DNA from: Larix kaempferi
Lineage: Eukaryota; Streptophyta; Pinopsida; Pinales; Pinaceae
Direction of reading: 5' to 3'
Length of the DNA: 64,000 nt
NCBI GenBank assembly: GCA_027924585.1
Contig: BSBM01000252.1
Coordinates: 5,580,001 to 5,644,000 of the forward strand
The notes beneath the pieces are model-generated. The model did not search any database and was not told the DNA's origin. It saw only the letters and a program-made list of their open reading frames with translations. Positions 10,675-20,306 of the stretch are shown here, in pieces. The stretch's first letter is position 1. Every line of letters starts with the position of its first letter. The position numbers and the translations under genes are program-made.

Positions 10675-11586
10675 GTGCATGAAATTCAATTGCAGTGTAG
10701 AAGAGTTCTACAAGATCAACCCAAATCATCAATTGTTATTTGTGAAGAGAATGAAGTAGAAGACATACCTAGTGAAACCTTGAATGACTCCATTCTCAAA
10801 AATGTGGTTATTCCAAAAGTTTCAACACATATCCATCCTCAGAAAGAAGTAACTCCAGGAGGAAAGGTGCCCCCATATCCGAAGCATCTAGCAATAGAGA
10901 AACCTACAATTCATCTAGAGTATGATATTATTAATGAACTAAAACATATTTGTATTAAAATCCCTTTATTACAAGTCATTAAAGACATACCAATTTATAG
11001 TAAAGTGATAAAGGAACTATGTATTAAAATACCAGGTAAGAAACAAAAAGACCCTCTGACAATTCATGTCATAGGTGAAATATCTGATTACATAGCAGAT
11101 CAACCTAGAATTCCAAAATATTCAAATCCAAGAAATCATGTGGTAACTGTTATTATCAATAACACTGCTATAGGAAACACACTTATCGATTTAGGGGCTG
11201 CTATTAACCTAATGATCACCCCAGTTTTGGAAGTCCTCTAGTTAGGACAGTTTCCCTGTCCTGCCCCAACAATGCTGGAATTAGCAGACTGCACTGCAGT
11301 ACAGCCTGTTGGAGTCCTAGATGATATTATTGTATCAGTGACTTCATGGGAATATTCCATGGACTTTATGGTCATACAATCAAAGTATCCTTCTAAAGGA
11401 CACCCTATTATTTTAGGAAGACCCTGGCTGGCCACTACTAATGCATTTATAGGATGTAGGGATGGAGAGATGATCATCTCCGATGGGTTATCTACAAGGA
11501 AACTTGCCTTATACCCACTAGCACAACCAGTAACCAAAAACTTATTTTGGTTAGACTGTCCTTTCGGAGATGAAAATTTGGAGTAA
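10675..11586 (+). pseudogene. Aspartic protease (retropepsin) of element A2
   Basis: The protease cuts the Gag-Pol polyprotein. An N-terminal extension (10675-11100) precedes the retropepsin fold. The active-site motif reads LIDLGAAINLM near 11185-11220, D-L-G-A in place of the usual D-T/S-G-A. The flap/ILG region reads HPIILGRPWLATT near 11402-11440. A single in-frame TAG at 11239-11241 interrupts the domain. It ends about 60 bases before the RT portion in the same frame as the 11272 segment. Confidence 0.85.
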
Positions 11587-11589
11587 CTT

Positions 11590-12567
11590 TCACTTGTTAG
11601 TGACTACTCCTGGGCACTTCAAGAACAAACTACTGAAAATGTGTTAAATCAATTTGTCTCTTCCACAACATGTATATACTTTCCCCGGTCCTTTTCCCAA
11701 CTTGATGAAATATTTGGAGATGAATTCCAAGAGAACATGATCCTATTTACATTCACAAATACACCTTGTGTCTTTGCAATCGAAAAACATATAGGATCCT
11801 ATACCATACCTTGTGAGGTCAGTCCTGAAAATTTTCTACATATAAATGCATGTTTAGATGAAAATCAACAAGAACAATTACTGAAAATTCTTAAAAGTCA
11901 AACTAGAGAACTCACATGGGAATACACCAATATGAAGGGTATACACCCGGATACTTGTATTCACCATATTTACACAGATGCAAACATACCACCTGTAAGG
12001 AAGCCCCAGAGAAGGATGAATCCATCCCTAAATGATATAGTCAAAGAAGAATTACAAAAACTCCTCAATGTTGGTTTCATCTACCCAAATTCTAACAGCA
12101 AATGGGTGTCTCCTCTAGTAGTAGTTCCAAAGAATGTTATATGGAAATGCCATATCTATGTTGACTTTTGAGAATTAAATAAGGCCACTCTTAAGGATTA
12201 TTTCCCTTTACCATTCATTTACCAGGTGTTAGATACTTTATCAGGGAAACAATACTTTTCCTTCCTCGATGGGTATAGTGGATACAATAAAATCTTGATA
12301 GCACCTAAGGATCAAGAAAAGACCACCGTTACTTGTTCTTGGGGAACATATGCCTATAGAGTTTTGCCATTTGGCCTTTGTAATGCAGCTGTCACTTTCC
12401 AGCATGCAATATTAGGAATTTTTGCTGACCTTATACATGACTATGTAGAAGTATACATGGAATATTTTACAATATACGGTAATACCTTTAAAGAATCCCT
12501 TGATAACCTTGAAACAGTTCTTATTCGGTTCCAAGAAACAAACTTAGCCCTTAGTCATGAAAAATGA
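11590..12567 (+). pseudogene. Reverse transcriptase of element A2, active site destroyed
   Basis: The frame from 11641 reads an N-terminal connection and then the RT fingers: PPVRKPQRRMNPSLNDIV, GFIYPNSNSKWVSPLVVVPK, YVDF, then TGA at 12169-12171 where related proteins have Arg (CGA), then ELNKATLKDY. From 12226: KQYFSFLDGYSGYNKI, VLPFGLCNAAVTFQ. FLDGYSGYN with PFGLCNA is characteristic of Athila-type RT. The catalytic loop reads VYMEYF near 12455 where MDDF-type sequence is expected, so both catalytic aspartates are replaced. Confidence 0.88.
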
Positions 12568-13254
12568 AAGATGTTACTAACCGAGGTTATAGTTTTGGGA
12601 CATCATGTCTCTTTTCAAGGAATCAAGGTGGATCCCGCCAAGATAGAAGTAATTGTAAATCTTCCTTCTCCAAAAACTCAAAAGGAAGTGAGAGATTTCT
12701 TGGTCATGCATGCTACTACAGACATTTGATTGAAAACTTTACTAAGATAGCTGCACCTATGTTCAAATTACTTATGAAAGATACATATTTTCAGTGGACT
12801 GAACCTTCCCAACATGCTTTTGAGACCTTAAAGGAAAAGTTATCAGTGGCACCAATACTTAGGGGCCCTAATTTATCATATATTCACTAATGCTTCTGAC
12901 ATGGCCATAGGAGGGGTCTTAGGTCAAAAATAAGGCCAAGCATCATATGCCATTTACTTTGCTAGTAAGAATTTGACTCCTGTAGAATCAAAATACATTG
13001 TTACTGAAAAAGAATTTCTGGTATTAGTCTATGCTATTAATAAATTTTGTCACTACATCACAGGCTACAAATGTTTTGTACACACAAACCACTCCGCCAT
13101 TAGATTTCTAATGAACAAACCAATCACCAATGGCAGGGTGACTCGGTGGCTTCTTTTACTACAAGAATTTAACATCACTGTTGTTGATCATCCCAGTCGA
13201 GAGAATGTGGTAGCATATTTTCTATCTCGTATTCAACTTGACAATAGTGCTAGT
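12564..13254 (+). pseudogene. RNase H domain of element A2
   Basis: This domain removes the RNA strand during reverse transcription. After a frameshift at the RT end it reads the tether and RNase H core: FTNASDMAIGGVLGQ at 12885-12930, a TAA near 12931, YAIYFASKNLTPVESKY, TEKEFLVLVYAINKFCHYI, HTNHSAIRFLMNK and WLLLLQEFNITVVDHPSRENVVAYFLSRI. The usual HTDH has become HTNH, losing one catalytic Asp. The frame stops where element B is inserted, after NSAS, and pol resumes at 28333 with VDDSFHDEHLF. Confidence 0.85.
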
Positions 13255-14298
13255 TGTTAGCGGGCATTTCTACCCTATAGCAAGGAAACTAGTGCTATCA
13301 ACTTGGTTGGGGTGACAGGTAAGTGTATTGATGCTATTACAGAGACATTTACAAAAAGAAAAGAAGTTGTAGATCTTGGGAACACACCTTTTAATCGAAG
13401 TCCGATCCTAGCCTTGACTTGATCCCGTGTTCAACTTCCAAATCTACCTTTCCTTCAACAAACCTGCAACAACAATACCTTTCTCAAAACATTTTGGGCA
13501 ATATATAAAGCTTGAAAGAAACAAAAACAATGTTTAACATTCAGCATTGACCAAAATAGATCCAAATTAAAATGCCATTTCATAACACATTCAAATTGGA
13601 ACAAGAAAAACACTTCAACCTTTATTTGTCAAAAGTAGAATGATGTACAAGTATACCTGATAATGAAGCAGGCTCCTGCAACTAGATTCTGGGCTCTGGC
13701 TCTGCTCTGGCTTGGCTGTCTTCAACATCAACTCCTCCAATGTCTTAAAGTTTCTCCATCAATTCATCCTCTAGATTCTCTAGCAATAATTTCTAACCCT
13801 TCTCCTTTAACCTTCTTGGTATTTATATGATTAAAGAAGCAGTTCAAGTCGATATGTAGTTATGGAGGAAGTTGGGGGAGTTAGGAAACTTCCATCAACT
13901 AATCCTCCTCGATAAATTAAATTATTTTTTAATCATCTTTTAAGATGTACGCGACTCTTGTTCAGTAGAGTAGCGTATAAGGCACTACTCTAGTGTTTAA
14001 CAACTAGCGCTCATTCAATTTAAATGTCGAGCGCTACTATGCTGAGAAGGAGTAGCGTATACATGGATATGGGCGCTACTATTATACAGTGGAGTAGCAT
14101 ATGGGCGCTAGTCCCTTTTAGTAGAGTAGCGCTCATATCTCAAAATGATATTTTTTGTGTTTTTCCAGTAATGTCAGGAAATGGAATGAGTTGACATATC
14201 ATCCAAGGTCAACATGCTCCTCCATCCAAGTTGTCCTTTTGTGTGATCAGCAGCTCAGGGTGATCACGGATGGAGAGGTGCAAGTTTGACCTATAACA
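13255..14298 (-). repeat. 3' LTR of element B (1,044 bp)
   Basis: On the minus strand it begins TGTTATAGG after the polypurine tract and ends CTAACA. It matches 27299-28332. It holds a cluster of GCGCTACT / AGTAGCGC palindromic modules at 13966-14130. Confidence 0.92.
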
Positions 14299-14312
14299 GA
14301 TGCCCCCTAATG
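14299..14312 (-). promoter_or_regulatory. Polypurine tract of element B
   Basis: Minus strand reads ATTAGGGGGCATC directly before the LTR start TGTTATAGG. An equivalent tract (CAGGGGGCAATC) precedes the LTR of element E at 46089-46102. Confidence 0.85.
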
Positions 14313-15629
14313 TGTGAGGTCAGAGAGAAACAATGGCCGAAATACATTATAATCCAAAGCCAGAGAAGGAGCACAGAATCGCAGAAAACAAGTCACAAGA
14401 AACCTACAACAAAGATCAAGGTCACCGAGCAATTACATTTTTGACATCTTATAGATGTGTAGTGTGATACAACATGATCTCCGATACTTAACAAGGAGAT
14501 GTATATAAATCATGGCCACTTGAAATACAAGCGTGGATCCATGTCAAACTGAGAGATCATAGCCATAACAACAAACTGGATCTATGTCTCATGGAGAGAC
14601 GAATATAAGTGAGGTTCAGTCTTGCGCAACTTGGGTGATAACAAAAGGAGGTAATGTCATCCAAAATCCCAAGGTCTTCATCCCACAATAACCCTAGGTA
14701 CAAACCCTAACCATGTGAATAGATGAGTTGATAGTCGAACATGGAGGGTATTGTTTGATTACCGGTCATTGATGTATACCGTTAACAAACGTGAGGACTT
14801 CCACCGATAATGATGATGGGGTCCAAGGTACCAAGTACGATTTGCCAAATGTGAATAGGTGGACTTGGAGTCGAACACTTGGGAATCCTGTCGAAGAAGA
14901 GACATTGATGTATTCTCATCATTCAACATCGAGGAAAATTGCCACTGGTGACTACAATCTTCAAGGTACTAACCGAAACTCTAAACTTCAATCCCACAAT
15001 AATGATTTGGTGTCGATGAGAAGAAGTCCGTTGGAAGGGAGGCCTTAAGGCATCCTCCATCATCCAACTCGAGGAACACTCAACTGGTAAGAGTTGATAT
15101 GGAATACTATGCAACAAGACTGACACTAGGAAGGCCGACACATGAGGTCAAGGTAAACTGCAGAATGGCCGACACAGGGTATATCCTTGAACAGTGAGCA
15201 TGACACAAAAGTGACGCAGGAATTTTTTGACATAATGGGGTAAATAAGTCTGAAATGTAAGAGACATTAACAGACCCTCCATATGGTTGGAAGAATAACC
15301 AACCGGGGGAGTAAATAACTCGGAGGAAAGGTTCACCCTGAGGCCAAAAACTAAACCCAACCAACAAGATAGACTCAAGTAGGTGCTGTGTTCAAGGATA
15401 GAACTTGACTGAAACTGCCTTTGACAATGAAGATATGATATGTCTTTCCTATTCCTTATTCTTTTAGATAAAAGAATACCCTTCTTGTTGTTTTAATGAG
15501 TCCAAGAAAGAATGAAAACTCAATGGATCCAACCATGTAAAAAATTTAACGAGCCCATGGGAGGAAGACTCAGTACCTTCTTCATAATTTATAGAGTTCG
15601 AAGAAGAGATAGAAGATTACTCTATATGT

Positions 15630-15995
15630 ACTGATCTCTAGATTTTAATATCGAGCCGAGATGTGTTCTTGCTCGCCGGTGTTTTCAATTTTAAGGAGTC
15701 TAAAAAACTTAAACAATAACTCCATATATCTGCTCGTGGATTTTAGTATCGAGCCCAAGCAGATTAATGCTCCCCGGTGTTTTCTTGTTTATAGAGTTTG
15801 AAAAACTTAAACAACCCTCTTTTCACCTATCCGTGGATTTTATATCGAGCCCAGATTAGTCTGTGCTCGGCAGTGTTTTCTTGTTTATAGAGTTGAAAAA
15901 CTTAAACAGTCCTCTACTTACCCTCTCGTGGATTTCACATCGAGCCCGAGTAGGTGAATGCTCGCTTGGTATTTTCATGTTTAGAGAGTCTGAAA
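15630..15995. repeat. About 100-bp stem-loop tandem repeat (four units)
   Basis: Each unit reads GTGGATTTTATATCGAGCCC, then 12-15 bases, then GCTCGC-type, then GTGTTTTC...TTTAGAGAGTCTGAAAA. GAGC and GCTC arms can form a short hairpin in each. Unit cores occur near 15650, 15750, 15846 and 15938. Element E has two diverged units at 47395-47560. Confidence 0.75.
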
Positions 15996-16021
15996 ACCCT
16001 AAAGAGAGACTCCAAAAGGTC

Positions 16022-16056
16022 CTTTTTCGTACAGTTAGTCTCCTCGCCCGAAAAAG
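16022..16056. other. Hairpin CTTTTTCG / CGAAAAAG
   Basis: A perfect 8-bp stem with a 19-base loop. A second imperfect copy is at about 16114-16150 (CCTTTTCCG / CGAAAAAGG). The homologous block of element E has a perfect 9-bp version at 47837-47872. Recurrence in independent elements suggests a maintained RNA or DNA structure. Confidence 0.6.
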
Positions 16057-16961
16057 TATAAAACAGTGAAAAGAGAACTCTTCTAGCGCATATAGGAGTA
16101 TACCTAGAGTATACCTTTTCCGTAGTTAATCCACTGAGGCCCGAAAAAGGGATAATTCGATACCTGAGTGGATGAGCCTTCGGATACTTTAACGAGCTCG
16201 AAGAGGACAAGTTTGCTCAGTGATGTTGTTTAGGTTTAAATAGTCCAAACAAGAGCTTAAAATGACTTAAAGGTCAGCTTCTAGGATCATAGCTTCATGC
16301 CCTTCCAAAACTAGGTCTTCAACAAAATATTAGTCGATGCGGCAAAAATGTCAAATGATATATGAATCCGGAATGTTTAGCTAACTGACAAGGTCTATCA
16401 TCAAGAAATTTGAGCTTAGGAGATGAATCTGACAAAAATTAAGTGAAAATTGAACTTGGATCAGTGTTATACCGTATTGTGTGTTTCAATTGATTAATTA
16501 GGGTTTTTTGAAAGTTTTGAAACTATGGAAAGTTAACAAATATGGGTAAAAATCAAAATCCAATTTATATATATTTTCATTGTTTAAAAATCAATTTTCA
16601 ATTTGTTTGTAGGGCACAAATTGGGGCAACTTTTTGCAAGTTTCAAATCTCCTTTGCGATCGAACCGAGCATCCAATCGTCATACTTCCTCCACCAAGTA
16701 AGTTGAAATCCACCTATCTTGCATTTCAATGGTTTATTTTTCAATTTTTGAGCAAAAATAGCTTTTTAACGTGATGCTCACAAGCGTTTATGCGTGGGCG
16801 CTACTGTGTATACACAAGAGTAGTGTACGAACGCAATGGGCGCTACTTTGCTCAAACAGAGTAGCGCCTACACGCTACTGTGTAGTATACACAGTAGCGT
16901 AAATACTTGCAAAGCTACCTACAAGTGCCGAGACTCAAAATGTTTTGGTTTTTTGTGCAGG

Positions 16962-18268
16962 ATGGTCTTACAATGGAGGGAAAGGGAGCATGAAGACATG
17001 GATAGGTTAGCCATGCAAGACCCGGCTACCCTCCATGCGCTCCGAAGATGCGGTTTGTTGAAATTTTATCGAACCGTAAACATGCGGGCATTGAACAAGC
17101 TGTTTCGAAGACTGATTCAGTATTGGGATGTGGATACTAATACCTTCATCATCCGCGTGCAAACTCTTGAGCTTACCGTTGAGGACATATACTTTATTAC
17201 TGGTCTCTCAAGGAGAGGAGATGTAATCAACCTGAAAGGGTCTTCTTGTTTGGGTGCACGATCAGTGCAAGAATATGTGAATACATACTGTGTTGCCAGA
17301 GCATAAAAATCGGGAAGCCAAGTCCTAATTACGACTATTGACGGTCTCCCTTTGAAAGTGATAGTGAGCATGATCAACCGAGTAACCAGTAGTGCATCAC
17401 AACACTTAGCTTCCAAGCAATCGATGCATATTGGTGTACAGTGCTTGCACGGTCATGTTTATGATTGGAGTACCAATTTGTTGGAAAACATGAAGTCTCA
17501 ATTGACAGGTTGCAAATTCAGCACAATGAAGAATTTTGGGTACGGAAGTATTTTGTGTACTTTCTTCTTCGAGAGGATGCCTGCTATTAGTTTGGGGATG
17601 CCTCTGCCACAGGTTAACCCCCGTGATCCCAGATTAGGACGTTGGGGTGACATTCTTCTCCGCCAGGGTGGTGGGGAAAGTCACTATTGTTACCATACTG
17701 ATGACTTCTGGGGGTGGTGGGAGAGGCAAGTACCCGCTTTTGAGCAGTTTCCTTATGCTGGATTGGGTTTCCGTCACGATCCAGAGCTGGTGCTTCCACT
17801 AGGTGGAGCCTGGGGAGATATTGGTATGTTTAAATTTTGAGAATTTATTCAATTTTTTCAAACTTTTTCAAGTATTTGATTTTTATGAATGAGTTTTGAA
17901 GTTCTAATCAAGTGTCATATGCAGATGTTGGGCCCATTCGTCCTGAGGGCCATCCCACCATCGATGTGCGGCCAGCTGATATTACCGCAGTGGATGCTAT
18001 GTTGGGAACCCTGGAGAGGAAAATGAGTCGGTCGACTCATGAGATTCCTGCATGCCGCATGGACCAGATACATGTTGACATGCAGGAAGATGTTGTTGGG
18101 GTGCCCCCAGCATGGCTTAGGGTGTTGCGGCAGGTTGCTAGACTAGTCATATGCTATCGCAATGCGGTAGATGATGAGGAGGTCCCTCCTTCTCCACAGG
18201 AGAAGAAAACATTCTATGTATATATTTTTGAGGCTACTATGCCCAGCTTTTGTACTTTTATGACCTGA
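16962..18268 (+). pseudogene. Antisense plant-mobile-domain-like gene of element B (two exons)
   Basis: Encoded on the strand opposite to gag-pol. From the ATG (one base after TTTTTTGTGCAG) one frame runs to 17823 with one stop (TAA 17304-17306). It reads LRRCGLLKFYRTVNMRALN, RRLIQYWDVDTNTFI, LELTVEDIYFITGLSRRG, then FGYGSILCTFFFERMP, RWGDILLRQGGGE and FWGWWERQVPAFEQFPYAGLGF. The W-x(n)-TF...LTVEDI..ITGL..RG pattern fits the plant mobile domain (aminotransferase-like) family, known in transposons and host genes. A GT-AG intron (17824-17924, phase 1) joins GAWGDI to DVGPIRPEGHP; exon 2 ends at 18268. Element E carries the same gene with the same intron. Molecular function unknown; extra antisense ORFs are known in some Tat-lineage elements. 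One stop makes this copy formally broken, otherwise it is well preserved. Confidence 0.72.
17824..17924 (+). other. Predicted phase-1 intron in the antisense gene (element B)
   Basis: 101 bases, donor G|GTATGT, acceptor ATATGCAG|AT, AT-rich inside with stops in the exon-1 frame. Removing it restores an uninterrupted D-V-G-P junction. Same place and phase as 49972-50063 in element E. Confidence 0.75.
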
Positions 18269-18377
18269 CTTGATCGACTCATGACTCAAAACTCATATTT
18301 TTTTATACGGTATCAGCTATATACAATATCGGTTATTTACATGTGTATGCGTTTAAATTTTATGTGTGTAATGTTGT

Positions 18378-18854
18378 TTATGACAATGTATGATGAAAAT
18401 GCCAGTCTAACACATAGTTTGCTAATGAATCAGCTAAAGTGTTTAAACTTCTCGGAATGTGTTCATATATGATAGAATGAAATTGTCTTTCCAATAGTCT
18501 AACTTGTAGAAACTGACGTAGCAATCCTGGTTCTCTAATCTGATAAACACCTGTTAACTGAAATACAATTAATTGTGAGTCAAGCCTTACCTCCAGGTAC
18601 GAAATGCCATGACTGAGAGCATCTCGGAGAAGTTCTATAACTACACTGTATTCAGCCACATTATTCGTGGTAGGTCCCAAACAAACCCCCCCCGAAGAGA
18701 CTAGTTGGTCAGCGGGTGAATAAATGACCCAAGCTGCTGCAGCCAACTGACAGGTGTGGCGACTGGCGCCATCAACAAATCCTAAGAAATGTGCGGTTGA
18801 CATCTGGTACACGAAACGAGAAACACACATAAGATTACCTAACGAGCATAACAA
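18378..18854 (-). CDS. Archaeal-type RNase H (second RNase H) of element B
   Basis: A separate intact ORF of up to 158 residues downstream of integrase. The domain probably starts at the internal Met (about 18803) in MSTAHFLGFVDGASR. All four expected acidic positions are present: D in FVDGAS, E in NNVAEYSVVIELL, D in RLDSQLIVFQL, D in NTLADSLANYVLDW. The pattern fits the second RNase H known in plant Tat-lineage elements and differs from the gypsy RNase H in the RT polyprotein. In most described Tat elements it is fused in pol before integrase; here it follows the integrase stop in another frame. Expression would need reinitiation, frameshifting or splicing; CGTGTACCAG before the internal ATG could be an acceptor (inference). 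Confidence 0.85.
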   Translation of the reverse strand: MLCSLGNLMCVSRFVYQMSTAHFLGFVDGASRHTCQLAAAAWVIYSPADQLVSSGGVCLGPTTNNVAEYSVVIELLRDALSHGISYLEVRLDSQLIVFQLTGVYQIREPGLLRQFLQVRLLERQFHSIIYEHIPRSLNTLADSLANYVLDWHFHHTLS

Positions 18855-18906
18855 AACTAGCTTTACAAAAAATATATAGCTATGTTACAAGAAAAAGTAT
18901 TTCAGC

Positions 18907-20289
18907 CTAGGCGTAGTACTTCTTTAGGTAGAGCCCATTTCTAGGCTCGGCCAAATTATTACCTTCGTAATCTACCAGTTCATAGGCACCTTTCTTCAAT
19001 ACCTTAGAAATTATAAAAGGTCCGAGCCACCTGGATTTGAATTTTCCAGGTCCTAAGGGTTCTTTGTCTTGATCCCAAAGTAAGACCAAGTCTCCTTCAA
19101 TGAAAACCCTAGGTTTGACAGATTTGTCGTACTGTCCTTTGACTCATTTTTTGTGAACCTCGTTTGTTGTAAGCGCATCTTGGCGCTATTCATCTAGATG
19201 TTCTAAGTGTAACAAACGTTCTTTGAGTATTGAAGTATCGGGTAGTAATTGAACTGCTAGTTTTAGCGAAGGAATCTCGCATTCAATCGGCACCACTGCT
19301 TCTATCCCATGCACAAGTTGGAAGGGAGAGAAACTGGTAGCAGTATTAACGTTGGCTCGGTGAGCCCAAAGAGCCGGGTATAGCATGATGTGCCAGGTAT
19401 TCCGACTGGCATTAACAGTTCTTTGCAGTATGACTTTTAAAGTTTTGTTCACTGCTTCAACTTGTCCATTCGCCTGAGGATAGTATGAAGACGAATGTTC
19501 TTGTCGAAAACCAAGCATTGTATATAACTCAGTCATCATGCTATTTTGGAAATGACTGCCATGATCAGTCACTATCTCTTTAGGTATTCCAAACCGTGCT
19601 ATGATCTGATTAAACACGAAATAAGCGGCAGTTTCTCCATCTGCCTTAACAGTAGGCATTGCCTCTGCCCACTTAGTAAAGTAGTCAATGACAATGATGA
19701 TGTAATGATGTCCTCCAGCTGAAACAAGATTACATGTCATGAAATCAACCCCCCATTTTGTGAAGGGACCTGCTGTAATTACAGGATGAAGAGGAGCTAG
19801 GTGTGCCCTCATTTTCTTAGTGAAAAACTGACACGGTCGACAGTGTTTCACTGCTTCCACACAATCTTTAAAGATCGTGGGCCAAAAATATCCGGCACGC
19901 AGTATCTTCTGAGCTGTTGCCAACCCAGAAAGATGTCCCCCACAAGCTCCACTATGGGCATCATTTAATACTGCTTCAGCTTCTTCTCAAGTTAAGCAGC
20001 GTCGTAAAATGGAATCTACCCCACATCGATATAAAGTATCTGAGATGATAAGGTACTTCACATGGCTTTTGAGCTTGCGTCGCTCTTCTCGAGAAAAAGT
20101 GGTAGGACACCTCAAAGTCTGGAGATATATTAAGATATCTCCGTACCATGGGTCAGAGGAGGCAATGAGGAAGATATGTTCGTCAGGGAGTGATGTTTCT
20201 TCCTCAACGTGTTCTAGGTCACTTGGAAATTCTGAGATTAACTCAGCGAACAATAGTGATTTCTTTGACTTGGCTGATTGGAAGACCAA
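18907..20289 (-). pseudogene. Integrase of element B, with zinc-binding N-terminus and C-terminal domain
   Basis: One frame from 20289 to the stop after NGLYLKKYYA at 18907, with three internal stops: TGA near 19990, TAG near 19185, TGA near 19145. Order: RNase H-integrase connection (DEHIFLIASSDPWYGDI), HHCC zinc site (H in NDAHSGACGGH, C pair in HCRPC), core with D in GVDFMT, D in VTDHGSHFQ, E in QVEAVNK, then PALWAHRANVNTATSFSPFQLVHG and a C-terminal RWLGPFIISKVLKKGAYELVD domain. All three DDE residues remain. No chromodomain is seen, consistent with Tat rather than chromovirus. Confidence 0.92.
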
Positions 20290-20306
20290 ATCAAACTCCT
20301 GTAGAA

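Larger units (their letters stand above)
14313..16961. other. Conserved non-coding block of element B between antisense gene and 3' LTR
   Basis: I see no gene; the short frames at 14791-16210 show no family likeness. The block is nevertheless conserved in element E (46103-49112): same order of GAGC/GCTC stem-loop repeats, CTTTTTCG/CGAAAAAG hairpins, and a 'taacgagc...aag...tgctca' segment near 16190-16222 and 47752-47782. Closer to the antisense ATG it carries GCGCTACT palindromes (16795-16905) and ends at TTTTTTGTGCAG, a plausible splice acceptor one base before the ATG. It may hold the promoter and a 5' untranslated exon of the antisense gene. Confidence 0.6.
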
